From Syngnathus acus (lineage: Eukaryota; Chordata; Actinopteri; Syngnathiformes; Syngnathidae), in the NCBI RefSeq assembly GCF_901709675.1, contig NC_051100.1:12630286-12694285 (forward strand): 64,000 nucleotides of DNA, written 5' to 3'. The notes under the pieces are model-generated. The model was not told the DNA's origin. It searched no databases and worked only from the letters and a program-made list of their open reading frames with translations. Of the stretch, positions 1 through 11,660 are shown one piece after another. The stretch's first letter is position 1, and each line of letters starts with the position of its first letter. The position numbers and the translations under genes were made by a program.

Positions 1-260
1 AAATAAATAATAAACACAGTGATGATAAACAATAATGAATTAAGACTTAAATGTGTTCAAATTTACGTGTAAACATTGGACACACCAAACATAATGAACC
101 AAACGCAAGAAAAGAAAAAGTGTGCTTTTTAGGACAAAAATGCAGTATGATTCTTTTTCCAGCTGAATCAAAGACGGACGGCAGTGGGGCAAAAATATGC
201 CATAAAGAAAATCATGCTTGTGCATGGGGATGCTATTTTTTATTTTGAATGTTATGTTAA

Positions 261-604
261 GGACGGCTCGGTGGAGCACTGGGTAGCACGTCCGCCTCAC
301 AGTTAGGAGAGTGCGGGTTCGATTCCACCTCCGGCCCTCCATGGAGTTTGCATGTTCTCCCCGGGATGCGTGGGTTTTCTCCGGGCACTCCAGTTTCCTC
401 CCACATCCCAAATACATGCTTGGTAGGCCGATTGAAGACTGAAGTGCGAGTGCAAATGGTTGTTTGTCTCTGTGTGCCCTGCGATTGGCTGGCAACCGGT
501 TCAGGGTGTCCCCCGCCTACTGCCCGATGACGGCTGGGATAGGATCCAGCACACCCGCGACCCGCGTGGGGACTAAGCGGTTCAGAGAATGGATGGATGG
601 ATGG
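261..604 (+). repeat. tRNA-derived SINE (V-SINE-like) with 12-bp target-site duplication
   Basis: The head carries a pol III A box (tggagcactggg region) and a B box (ggttcgattcc). The body is the familiar fish SINE core around gcatgttctcccc, and the element ends in an ATGG repeat. Perfect direct repeats ATGTTATGTTAA flank it at 249-260 and 605-616, so both insertion boundaries are certain and the copy is full length. The family name is from memory of teleost SINEs and is less certain than the class. Confidence 0.9.
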
Positions 605-710
605 ATGTTATGTTAATTTCAGTGTTATTTTTTAAGAGTTTAAGTGTAACATGATTGTAGACGCTGTTATACAAAAGATAATGCAAACATAATTTGAGGC
701 AAAAGTATAA

Positions 711-757
711 TAAATAAATAAATGAATGAATGAATGAATGAATGAATGAATGAATGA
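711..757. repeat. (AATG)n microsatellite
   Basis: Simple tandem run of aataaataaatgaatgaatg type. Nothing else is visible between it and the start of the repeated module at 838. Confidence 0.9.
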
Positions 758-837
758 GAACAGAAAACAGACTGTATCTGAGGCTTAGTAGAGTAAAATC
801 AGAGGCTTCCGACTGTTAAAGGCCAAGCTGTTCTTTG

Positions 838-1085
838 TCTGCATTTCTGGATGCGTGTAGAACCACAGGCAAGACCCAAGAACATGCTAAAAAAAACATG
901 AAAGAGGTGTTGAGGAAAAGGAGCAAAATGCGTCATGAAAATGTTCCTTGTTGGTTACTCACAGAAGAATCAGAAGAAGTCCTGTGTGTTACCATGCTGG
1001 TTTGGGAGTTTGTGTTTCATGATGCTGGCCTCCCTTGTACAGGTCTTTTGGAAAGTCTTGGCTCTCGCTGTGCTATAATATAACA
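838..1085 (-). repeat. Diverged single copy of the Helentron trailing-module unit
   Basis: The stretch from about 940 (ttggttactcacagaagaa) to 1085 is clearly similar to the two 188-bp tandem units at 27251-27626 beyond Helentron copy 2. On the minus strand it contains a splice-donor-like site (CTTCTGTGAGTAACC) in both locations. It lies about 2 kb beyond the end of the Helentron frame in each case, so it belongs to the shared unit rather than to chance flanking DNA. No convincing open frame is conserved across the copies. The sequence from 1090 to 1500 shows another donor-like site (minus, near 1205) but no recognisable gene. Confidence 0.6.
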
Positions 1086-1507
1086 TCATAATTAATTCAT
1101 TTTTAAAAATCACATTACAATACAGTCATACATCAAGCATATGTACAACTTGTGTCCATCTACTAAAGAGTGAATGACATGAACACATTCAATTTGGAAT
1201 GACAATTACTTACATGTTGCTTGGAGTCAATAGAAAAGGAGAATAACATTGGTCCCATGGATCTTCTTAAAATTTCGGTCATTTCTTTGGCGAGACAGGC
1301 TCTCATTGAGTACCAAGGTGGCCAAACAAATGGTCTAGACAAATGGAGCATGTGGAGCCACACGCAACATAAAAAACTGAAGAAGAAAAAACATAGAGGT
1401 GGTTGAGGACATGAGTTGAAAAAGACATTCAAAATTAAAGAGAGTGTTTTGTGACAATAGTCAATAATAATTGGCTACTTACAGAGGAATGAGAAGTCCT
1501 GCTTCTT

Positions 1508-1525
1508 GCCACCCTGGCTTGGGAG

Positions 1526-1556
<31 letters not shown>

Positions 1557-1576
1557 CTATCTCTCTCTCTCTCTCG
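1508..1576. repeat. (CT)n microsatellite
   Basis: Run of ctctctct with an internal tatctatct interruption. Confidence 0.9.
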
Positions 1577-1662
1577 TGTAACGTCAGAGCTCCAACTTGG
1601 TGTAGTGGAACCACGCCAGCATCTCTGGTCCCAGGTCGAACAGGTGGGCCTCTGAGGGTCCC

Positions 1663-2076
1663 TTAACATAGGGGGCAGGTGTTGATGATGTGGTCGGCTG
1701 TCTGCTCGGGGGCTCCGCACTCGCATGCCGCACTGTCCGCCAGTCCCCACTGCCGCATAGACGTGTTGAAGCGCCCAACACCAGTTCTTAAGCGGTTCAG
1801 TGTGGTCCACTGCTGGCGAGGTAGTTCGTCTCCTCCTATGGCGCCGTCTCCTGGTTCCCAGACATAACGGTGCATGAGGGAGGGGCCAGCTGCCTCCCAC
1901 TCCTGCTTCCAAGCTGCTGCCAGCCAGGCATCTCTGAAGATGTCTTCAGGGATGGAATTGAGCATCTCTTGTGCTGCCATGTTGTAGGGGTGGCGTGCCT
2001 TGAGTCTGCTTGGGAGTCGTTGGTCCATGATGAATGTTTTTGCATGCTCAAGGTCTTTGTGGAGAAAAAAGGACAA
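1663..2076 (-). pseudogene. Non-LTR retrotransposon reverse transcriptase C-terminal fragment
   Basis: The 137-residue minus-strand frame contains the pattern LNRLRTGVGRFN, then a tryptophan-rich segment and a Cys-x-Cys ... His ... Cys cluster (CECG ... ADHIINTCP). This is typical of the region after the RT domain in several LINE clades. There is no RT catalytic core, so it is a fragment. It sits about 950 bp beyond the endonuclease end of Helentron copy 1. A related fragment sits at the equivalent place beyond copy 2 (27645-27956), so it travels with that unit. The LINE clade cannot be decided from this piece. Confidence 0.7.
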
Positions 2077-2169
2077 TCCAGCAAAATTGATTGAAAATGT
2101 ATGATTCTACAGAGGGCTTACACAAGCTTAACTATAAATTACAACATGTTACAATGTTATAATTACATT

Positions 2170-2345
2170 ACAATAAGGTGATATGTCATGCCTACCTCTG
2201 GCCTCCATTCTGGGATGAACTGCTTTCGCCAGATAAAAACTGTTACAATACAAAAGAGTGAAATAGCAGCATTTACTGTCTTTAGAAAGAAAAGAAAAAA
2301 CATGTTTCATGACGAGCAACTTACCTCATCTGTTTTCTGTTCTCG
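2170..2345 (-). other. Conserved segment of the Helentron trailing module with donor-like site
   Basis: Closely matches 27990-28135, including the run ctttcgccagataaaa, the phrase agagtgaaatagcagcattt, and a minus-strand donor-like site (GATGAGGTAAGTTGC near 2320). It is probably transcribed with the unit. No protein domain was recognised. Confidence 0.5.
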
Positions 2346-2554
2346 CCTCGTGATTATGACATTCAAAAAAATCCAAAAGAAAAATTCAAAACAATTAATA
2401 AATTAAAATTTAAAAGGCCTTCCCTTAACTCATCTTTAAAATTTGATTGTAAAATTTAAAAAGTTAAAAAGTCTCCCCTTATCTCAACGATAAGTTAATT
2501 TAAAAATGTAAAAAGTTAAAAGTTTTAAAAGTTAAAATTTTAAATAATAAAAGT

Positions 2555-2705
2555 AACATTTTTAAAAAGTTGAGTTAAGGGAAGGCTTTTAAAAAATTAA
2601 AAAGTTGAGTTAAGGGAAGGCTTTTTAAAAATTAAAAAGTTGAGTTAAGGGAAGGCTTTTTGACATTTTAAAAAGCCTTTGCCTTCCCTTAACTCAACTT
2701 GATTC
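2555..2705. repeat. Hairpin-forming inverted repeat, shared with Helentron copy 2
   Basis: Three copies of gttgagttaagggaaggctt in direct orientation are followed by the inverted copy gccttcccttaactcaactt, giving a stem of about 20 bp with a short loop. The same arm and inverted arm occur at 28265-28333, at the same relative place beyond Helentron copy 2. Rolling-circle transposons usually carry a hairpin near the 3' end, so this is a candidate for the true 3' border of an ancestral Helentron. The conserved sequence on both sides of it argues otherwise. Confidence 0.65.
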
Positions 2706-3021
2706 CTCACCGACCCCCAACCACTATTCCATCTCAACCTACAGGACTATCTTCCCACCATAGACATGAGGTCAGCTATATTTATACTATCTGCAGAAAA
2801 CATAAAGTATGTGATACATACGTCTGTAGTTATTATTTATTTTGAATTTTCAGGTTTCTTTCATTTGTCATTTTGAGCAACCTTCGCCCCAGATCCCATC
2901 TCACCTAAAGGCAACAAATCACCCACCACATCCCACCACTAATATTATACACTTACGACAACGTTCACGTACTGATTTCCATCCTTTTTGCAAATGCTGA
3001 ACCACATGATTTAGCTGTGAC

Positions 3022-6000
3022 TTACCTGTCAGTGGCCAAAACACAGAAAACAGGATTGTGATAGCTGTAGTACGTTTGCAAGACACCTGAATGAAGAGCA
3101 CACTGAGGTCGAGAGACAAAAATTAGGTCAAGCAATGTGTTTTTGTCAGTGGTAGCAGCGGTTATGAGTTGCGTGTAACCTGTTGAGCGAAACAAATCGA
3201 GAATGGGCTTGAATGAGGCAGATAGCATATCTTCATTAAAATCTCCACATACCAAGATCTGATGATGGCCCATTACTTCAAGGTACCGCAAGAGATTTCC
3301 CAAGCTTGGCAGAAAAGTGCGCAGACTATTGCCTGGAGGCCTGTAAACGGCAGCAATCAACACATTGAGGGGAGCTTCAAGTTTCACCACAACAAATTCA
3401 ATGTCGGTCACACCCTGTATGTATTTCTTTTCCTGGGCTGCGATGTGACTTTTGACACAGATACCTACGCCGCCACCAAGTTTTGTTGCCAAGTCAGGAC
3501 AGTTTGTGTAAGAATCTCTTCGGTTCCTGCGAAACATTGTGAAGCCTTCCAAGCAGGCACGTCCATCAGCCACAGATCCTTGAAGGTGTGTCTCCGTGAA
3601 GCACAAAACATCAGCAAAATGCAGCTCGTGGTGACACCTGATGTCCTGCACATGACAAGACAGCCCTTCGGTGTTATGATGGACGACAACCAGGTGATTT
3701 GCCCGATCTACCGACGGCATCACGTGAAGGAGGGGTATCACGCTCTCCAAAGAATCCTCTGCCATCTCAGCAAGAGCAGCAGTGATTTCTGGATTTGCAT
3801 GAAGTCTTCTCTCGTCCATATGCAGAATATGCAGACCACTGAGCGAAGTCACTCTACTCAGAGCTACGTACCCCATGCCGTGTTCGAAAACGCCTTTCAG
3901 CGAAACAGCAGCCTCTGATGTTGTCATGCCTTGTACCTTGTGGATCGTGCAGGCAAAAGCAAGCTTGATGGGAAACTGTCGCCGCGTCACTCCAGGCTTT
4001 TTCAGCTTTTCCTCCTGTCTGTCAATGTACACACGGTTAGCGGCACGCGCTGTGTTACTCACATGATCGAGTTCCAACCCAACTTTCTGGACACGGGCTT
4101 CATTGGGATAGTTGACCAATTCCACAATTTTTGCAAACGTCCCGTTGCACAGACCTGCTTGAACATCAAAATTACGCGTGAGCATAACACGAGCACCGAG
4201 GGCAACTTTGATTGAGTCCGGGAGCTCGCTCTTAGCGCCTTGCACAGGGGAAGTTTGCCTCGCCATTCTGCCAGTTTGTTTGTCCTTCTTGTAGTCATCT
4301 GCATCAATTTGCACAATGTCCTTATGAAGCAGATTCAGCATCGCAGAGTTATGGCCATCTACCTGTTTATTGGTGGCAAAAACATGCAGAATATGACTTG
4401 GACACATTTCTGGAGAAGTGTACCTTGTAGCAAGCAGAGCTCTGTCCAGTTCCGACAGTTCATCAGACTTCTCTTTGACCCGGAGTCGGTTCAGCAGTTC
4501 GGCAAAGGCAACATCGTCTCTCTGCCTAATGATGGCGGTGAGCGTGATCTTTTTGAAGGTGTCACGCCAGTGGTCCAGCCGAGTGGGATCGTACACGCAT
4601 AGAGGTTTGGACTGTTTCACGGGAGGGAGCTGAAAGAAATCTCCAACAGCAAGAACAGACATGCCACCAAAAGGTAAATCGATGCCTTTGATTTGTTTCA
4701 ACCTGGCATTCACATAGGCAAAGAGGTCTTTGGACACCATGGAAATCTCGTCGATAATGAGTATTTCGGCGATCGACAGCTCGGCTCTGACTTCGTCCAG
4801 TTTATTGCCCAGGCCGTGGTACGGGGGTTTGAGACTTCTGGGCAGTTTGAGCAGAGAATGCAAAGTTGTCCCAGAAATGCTGAATGCCGCCGTGCCAGTG
4901 AAGGCCGCGAGAACAACCGTCTGTTTGGAAATGTCGGCCTCCTCAGCCAGCCGTGGTAGTCTGTGCAGTATTTTGGTAGCCTCTGCATGGATACATTTGA
5001 TCAGATGCGATTTGCCGGTCCCGGCGCCACCGTTGATGTAGTAGAAGAACTGCTCGATCGGCTTTGAGTTACACACACGTTTTATGCACCAATCTCTGAC
5101 CTTGTAGAAAACAGACGCTTGCTTTTGGTTCAGGTTCCGATACATGTCACGTAACACTGCGGGATCGATGGCAGCAGCCTCTGTCACAATGGAAATTTCA
5201 GATGTTTCTGACCTTACGTTATAGTCCGGGACATTTTCCTCCACGTTGTCATTTGGTTCATCTCTCGCGTTGCTTTCCTCAATGCATTCGAGTCTTTGCA
5301 ACTCACTCTCAGGAGCCAGGTGGCACCATTCGTTTATGACAAGCCCACTCTCCTCCACCTCTTGGATGGCATCGTCAATGTCTTTACTGTGTTTTTCATA
5401 CCTTTCTCTGTTCCTTTTGACAATTTCGCACACACGCTCCACAGAGTCGTTATATGGTAACTGTACACAGGCATGATCATGAAACAACTGATATGAGGGA
5501 CAGCGTTCAGATTTTAACTGGCAATTAGCACGATGAGGCAGGTACAGCTTGAGCAAGGAGCAGTAATATTCCTCAGGATTCTTTTGTTCTGAGAATTTGC
5601 AGTATTTGATGACCGCAGCTTTTTCTTTTCTTTTCTTGACAAAGCCCATGTCGTTCAGCAGAGGCAAAACATTTTTGCCTTTTACCTGTTTGCCATAAAC
5701 AATTCTGCACGTTGATGCAAAATCAGCCAAGCACATCACTTCAAAGTCCTTCGTTTGGGGTCTGCATTTATATTTGTCTGGCAGGCCAGTCATCCACACT
5801 TCATGAGACTCCTGCGTTTTGCCCTCAAGGAGTGAGAGAGGATAACTCATTTTCAGCGGATTGTCACTCGTTTGTACAAATACCACACTGCAAGAGGACT
5901 GTTTCATATGCAAGCCGCACGCGCGTGCGACACACTCCTGAGCACTCACTTCTCTTTTCTTTGAGTACGCTTGCATGATTTGTTTCATTTCATCGCTCTC

Positions 6001-9000
6001 ATTGACATTTTCATTGCGTGAGTTTTCAATAACCGATTTCAGGTATTGACTCAGACCGTGTTCAGCTTTGCTGATGTAGCTGCAGATGTACGCGATGCAC
6101 GAATAGGCATTCAGAATGTACTGGATGTCCAAGTTGCCATCCCAGGCAAGGAGCAAATGGCGGTTGTAGTTGTTCACCCAGCAGTCTTTTGGATCTCGCT
6201 TGAGCACAACAGAACTCTTTGAGGCGGTCATGTACAAACATTCCATGTACTCAGCATCAGTGAGCTCGCATTTAGCCAAAAGCTGCGGCAAAGTCAGGGA
6301 TGAGGTTTCAGGTTCATTCAGCAAACGCTGCACACAAACAAGCTTGTCATTTGCCACCACCTGCTTCTCCTTGTGTCGATCTTGATTTTCACAGGCTGCA
6401 GGCGTGATGATCATTGTGGTTTCGCACGGCGGTTTGGGAAAACCAAATCGGCAGTTTGCACCTTGGTGTTTGACACGTTTTGGAGTGACTTTTGCTGTGC
6501 ATCTGAACTTCTGTGACTTTTTTATACAATGCGGGTTCCTTTTCTGGGTCCGGCAGCTGAGCCGAGATGTAGCGAGACACAAAACCACAGATGGCTCCTT
6601 CTGAGGCTTCCTCAAATACAGGGGCATCTTTAACCCATATGAGGCAATGAATGTGAGGACTTCCTCTGTGCTGAAACTCTAATCTGTAAAAGTAGTCGAC
6701 GACTCGTGCCGGAGAGAGGATCAAATCTCTGAACAGAGCTTCCACACGTTTGTCAAACATGCGCATTGTCGTCACTGGATTGCTGCGTAGAATTTCACAC
6801 TTGGTGGCCCAGTCAAGTTCAGCAAAATTCACCACCTCACCTTGTTGCGCTTTAATGGCAGTGATGACCTCTTCCCAACGCATTTCGGCAGCAGAAAATG
6901 TGCAAAAGAATGTGGGTGTACCCAGCTGTCGGATCATTGCAAAAATATCTTTGGTGATTCTTTCCCAATAGGCTGGCGTGCCTCTGAGGGGCGTCATAAA
7001 ACGGACGGCATCTTTGCTGCGCACCAGTTTCTCAACTTCACGTTTGTCCTGCAGCATAGCATTGTTTATCCTCCGACCATCCCTGGTAAAAGGTTTACCT
7101 TTGCGTAGCTGGATTCTCATGCTTGATGTTGCCAGGTAAATTTCAGTCACAAACTGAGCAAAAAACAAGTAGTTTGAATCACGAGCAAAACGTTCATCCA
7201 CACAACACAGACGTGCTTTGAAATATTTGCTTGGTGTGACTTTTATTTGTCTCTCTTCATCAAGGGTGTTTATTCCGGTTGGAAACTGCACTGGAAATGC
7301 CATGGCCTCAAGTTTGGGAGTCCTGAAAAAGCTTACGGGGTTATTTCTTTCTGCAGGAGCCACACAGTAAATGCCTTGAGTAAAACTCATAATTTCCTCT
7401 GACACATCATTTGGTTGGAGACATGACTCCAGGATAACCCCACCGTTTGGTGCATCACCTTCTTCCACATTTTCAGCACTCTGTTGTTTTTGCACATTAC
7501 CACGAGGATCGTTCTGTGAGTCACTATTCAATTCACAGAGAGCATCCCTCTCAAATGTGTGGATTGCCTCGAGGTCTTCCTCATTGTAGTCACTTTCGTT
7601 CATTTCGTCTTCATCAGAGCTGCTATCGTCATCAGTGAGCGTCGGGTCGCAAAGGTCAGCATCGTCGCGAATAGTGATGTTGCTGTACTGCGGATGAATT
7701 TGTTTCAGTTTTATCAGGGCACTCATTAACTTGGACCAAGTGACAGTTTGAAATATCTGATGTCCTTTGTAACAAAGTCGTCTTTTCAGTTTCACTCTCA
7801 ACACCTGAGACCTACTTCTTAGTCTGGGCAAGACATTGACCGTTTCTTCCACTTCTGATGGTACACACACAACATTCCCACGGATGGCTCGTTGTTGACC
7901 CTTTGGCAGAGGGACAATTTTGGCAAATGAAATGCATTTTGAAACAAGATGTCTTTCCAGAATATTCAAATCACACAGTTCAGTGGGAATGTCTGCAAGT
8001 TGGAGATTGTTGCTTACAGCAAGTGCTGGCATTTTACCATCTTTGAGATGTGCATGGCAGGTGTGACATATCCACTCCATTTTTCTCTCATCCGGTACTT
8101 TGCAGCATGTGTTACATTCACGATTACAAACATGAACAAACCTTCGTGTAAGGCAACTTGCAACAACGTCCTTGTTTTTCTTATATTTGGTCAGCTGGCG
8201 TACTTGATTGGGAAATAATGCTCTGTGGCAAACTGTGCAAACAAAAGTCGGTCCATTTTTTACCAGAGCTTGGAATAGCGCAACAGCTTTCATGATTGCA
8301 TGGTCGTTTCTCTCTTTGCATAATCTGTTGATGACTTTGTATTTTTGTAGCAGGCTCATTGCAGTGCGCATTGCATCTGTCCTCATTGATGAATCATGTT
8401 TGGCTTTCCAGCGCAAACTCATGTTTTCCTTCTGCTTGGATCTGAATGCAGGATCATGTGCGTAACGTTCTTTGATATAGGAACGCTGTTTGCACCTAAA
8501 TTTATTGTCATGAACATATCGCTGCTTGATAAAAAAAACACTGTTTGCGCCTAAATTCATCGTCATGTGCATATCTCTGCTTGATGTAAAAGCGCTGTTT
8601 GCGCCTAAATTCATCGTCATGTGCATATCTCTGCTTGATGTAAAAGCGCTGTTTGCGCCTAAATTCATTGTCATGTGCATATCTCTGCTTGATGTAAAAG
8701 CGCTGTTTGCGCCTAAATTCATCGTCATGTGCATATCTCTGCTTGATGTAAAAGCGCTGTTTGCGCCTAAATTCATCGTCATGTGCATATCTCTGCTTGA
8801 TGTAAAAGCGCTGCTTGCGCCTAAATTCACCGTCGTGTGTATATCTCTCCTTGATATAAAAGCGCTGTTTGTGCCTAAATGTATCATCATGAGCATACCT
8901 CTCCTTGATAAAGGAACACTTTTTGGTCCGAAATGTATCATCGTGACTGTACCTCTGACTGATATAGGCGCCCTGTTTCATCTTAATTGTGTCATGTTTG

Positions 9001-10259
9001 CGATAGCGGTCGACTGCGAACGACTTTTGTTTTACACGGAAATTAGGGTTTTGCTGGTAGCGAGTCACTATGTAAGACTTTTTGCGTTCTCTAATCTCTG
9101 GAGTTTGGCAGTATCTTTCCTTACTTGTCATGTTTGCGTTTATTCGCCTTATTTCTTGTTTTGTAACGGTCTCCATGGCGTTATCAATTATCTTTTCTTG
9201 GGCTTGAGTTCGTCTTTGAAATGTTTTCCTTTTGGATTTTGCAATTTTCAACACATCTCGTGTTTGTTTTTGCTGTGTACATACCACCTCACTGTTGTCA
9301 TGTACCCCTTCAATGGACTCGTGTTTGCTCGCACTTGGTCTGGACTCACCCGTCACCATACGCTGTGTCATCTCAGCAGCAGACCGGCTTAACAAATCAT
9401 TGTGTGTTGTCATAAGAGATGATTCTGCATCAGTCGCCATTTCACGGTCACTTGCATTGTCAACAGGTTGGAACCTTACCGGCATCAATTCATATTGAGT
9501 AGTGGGAGCGGCGCCAGCCAGAGTGAAAACCTGTATGAGCTTATCTATCAGATCGTTCAAACATGTAAAAAGCATCATGACAGCCGTATCATGTGGTGCA
9601 CCGTAGGGCGGAGGAAGCCCATCACGTTCTCTGGCGTGTGGATCAAAATAGCCATATCTGCCTTCGTGGTTTCGGAAAACAGCAATAAACAACGAATTCA
9701 TAACCAAAAGAGCATAATTTACCTCTGACACCAGGCACTGAAGTCCGTCACAAAGCATCATAAATGCCACATCAGCAGTAGAGGAATTGAAAAGACCATA
9801 CATTGACTGATACTTTATTAACACATGTCGTTTGTGAAAGCCATTCACAATGGATGGAATTTCATCGGTTGCCAAATGATGATGTTCGTACCGTCCTTCT
9901 GCTTTCAGCACAGCCACAGTAGCCACATAGAGCTCATTGCCTCGATCGAGAACAAGGTCCAGGTGAGCACTGGTCACATTGTCTGTCTCCTGCAGGAAAG
10001 CTAGAAATGTAGCAGAGTTTGCAGCACACTGACTGTTTCTGGAATCAGCATACTTTGGATGATCTTGACTGTAGGATGCCAAAACACATGTTACAGGATC
10101 ATGAGATGTAGACATCATTACCTCCATAGAGTTTTCAGGTTCAATGGCCATCAATTCTTTGGCAGTTGTTGGTTTATCTGCACTTCCAGAGTCTGTGTTG
10201 TTTTTACGCTTTTGCCAGCTTACCTTGAGAGCTTGCACCTTCTTGCTTTTGCGTGGCAT
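3022..10259 (-). pseudogene. Helentron copy 1: C76-like protease / Rep / Pif1-type helicase / APE endonuclease, frameshifted
   Basis: The conserved start is the ATG at 10259 (protein begins MPRKSKK); the frame extends upstream without another ATG. Domain order: C76-type cysteine protease (Cys78, Asp206-x-His208), basic 18-residue tandem repeats, zinc-rich DUF6570-like region, Helitron-like N domain, HUH Rep (PHIHC near 6650), paired tyrosines (YICSYIS near 6075), Pif1 helicase (Walker A GGAGTGKS near 5010, Walker B IIDEISM near 4745) and APE-type endonuclease (FTETHL, YRPP, GDFNED). Two lesions split it: a one-base gain in a poly-A tract at about 8530, and a two-base loss near 6472 where copy 2 reads ACAC and this copy AC. 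Four codons are also missing in frame near 6695. The final TAA overlaps a splice-donor consensus. A non-functional copy, very similar to copy 2 in the Rep-helicase-endonuclease part. Confidence 0.9.
8460..8990 (-). repeat. 54-bp tandem repeats inside Helentron copy 1 (18-residue repeats)
   Basis: About twelve coding repeats with a 54-bp period. The most uniform units read [18 protein letters not shown], with aromatic and basic residues at fixed places. The frameshift of copy 1 lies in one of these units (poly-A at about 8530). The long plus-strand open frame across this region is only the antisense of the repeat. Confidence 0.9.
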
Positions 10260-10299
10260 GGCTCGTGTCTTGCACTTCTCAATTGGATTCCGCACAACA

Positions 10300-10860
10300 G
10301 GTAACAGTCAGGCCCCGATGCAAGGGGATATATTTCAATGCACAGCCCAAAAAGGGTTTTTGTCTTATCCACACCACAAATAGTCTTATCCACACGTCAA
10401 ATTAAAGATTAAAGTCCCAATGATCGTCACACACACACACCTGGGTGTGGTGAAATTTGTCCTCTGCATTTAACCCATCCCCGTGTGATTTTAATCCATC
10501 CCCTGGGGGAGAGGGGAGCAGTGAGCAGCAGCGGTGCCGCGCTCGGGAATCAGTTGGTGATCTAACCCCCCAATTCCAACCCTTAATGCTGAGTGCCAAG
10601 CAGGGAGGCAATGGGTCCCATTTTTATAGTCTTTGGTATGACCCGGCCGGGGTTTGAACCCACAACCTTCCAGTCTCAGGGCGGACACTCTACCACTAGG
10701 CCACTGAGCTGGTCAAATTGTCTTATCCACACCACAAATTGGTCTTATCAACACCACAAGATGGACAGTGAGTGAAAGAAGTCAGAGACAAAAAGTGGAG
10801 CAGCGATAAAGAGGGTTGGGGTGGGACTCAGTCGGCAGCCTGGGGAGAAGGGGTACAAAA
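10300..10860 (-). promoter_or_regulatory. 5' leader of Helentron copy 1, with short direct repeats, split by a SINE
   Basis: The pyrimidine-rich segment near 10760-10840 (read on the minus strand) resembles the leader of copy 2 at 36720-36790, so this is leader sequence. Between it and the start codon, the 20-base motif GTCTTATCCACACCACAAAT or close variants occurs at about 10359, 10384, 10720 and 10741, interrupted by the SINE. No TATA box was identified. Confidence 0.45.
10404..10711 (-). repeat. tRNA-derived SINE inserted in the Helentron leader
   Basis: Read on the minus strand, it starts agctcagtggcctagtgg (A box), has a B box ggttcaaaccc, and ends tgtgacgatcattggg followed by ctttaatctttaat, a common fish SINE tail. 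Target-site duplications GTCAAATT lie at 10396-10403 and 10712-10719. It inserted after the Helentron leader was in place. Confidence 0.9.
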
Positions 10861-11660
10861 AGAATAAAAGCATTAATTAAAGTCAACCACAGTGTTCAAA
10901 TATTTGTTACAACGGTACCATCTTTCTACTTCTCTTGTAATTCCCGTCAGCTTTAAAAAATGGTGGCACTGCAACCTTATCTTTACTGTCACTGCTGAAC
11001 CGCCGTATACTAGAAATTGACTTAAATTAAATTTGCATGACAATTTATAATAAAATGTGAAATTCGGTTAGCAATTCTTTGCAGAAAATCATGTATTTAT
11101 TATGTGGCCACATAAAATGAATGATAAAATGCACAACCAACAGTAAATGCTAAAAGATTGTAATATTCCTAACAATAGCATTTGTACATTAAATGTATAA
11201 ACGCATTTACAAACAGGTGACAGGATCTCTGCATCTAATTGTATGTTGTACAAAGAACAAACAGCATTTTTTACAGTTAAACATCATCACTATGAAACTT
11301 TTATTGCATAATGGGTGGAAGCATGGTTAGCTGGCTGGATGTAATCCGCACTTCACCTTTGGTCAAAGCGAATGAACTCTGCAAACAGAGACAAAAAGAG
11401 AATCAGTTATTGTACTTGAACATACATCTGCGTACAAAAAACGTACAAAATGTTGCAGGACTATGTAAAATATACACATATTCTGATATTTTAAATATTT
11501 TTAGCACACAATGTACTTAACCAAAATTAAGCAAGAACAGAACATAAACATTTGAATATTATTCACTTCAAACACATCCACACAGTGGTCACAACTGTCA
11601 CCATACAAACCAATGATACAAAAACTTAGCGGAATAGTCGCTATTTGCACACAACACGAC
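10861..11660. other. AT-rich non-coding stretch
   Basis: No coding frame or RNA gene is visible. A segment around 11395-11560 (tgtacttgaacatacat onward) recurs in diverged form at 12070-12240, so this is old duplicated repeat material. Confidence 0.5.

Noticed and set aside
8526-9392. 288-codon plus-strand frame with leucine- and phenylalanine-rich repeats
   Set aside because: It is the antisense of the 54-bp coding repeats of Helentron copy 1; the minus strand carries the real domains.
10360-10745. TTATCCACA motifs identical to bacterial DnaA boxes
   Set aside because: The setting is a fish genome inside a transposon leader; the match is part of a longer local direct repeat and has no bacterial origin context.
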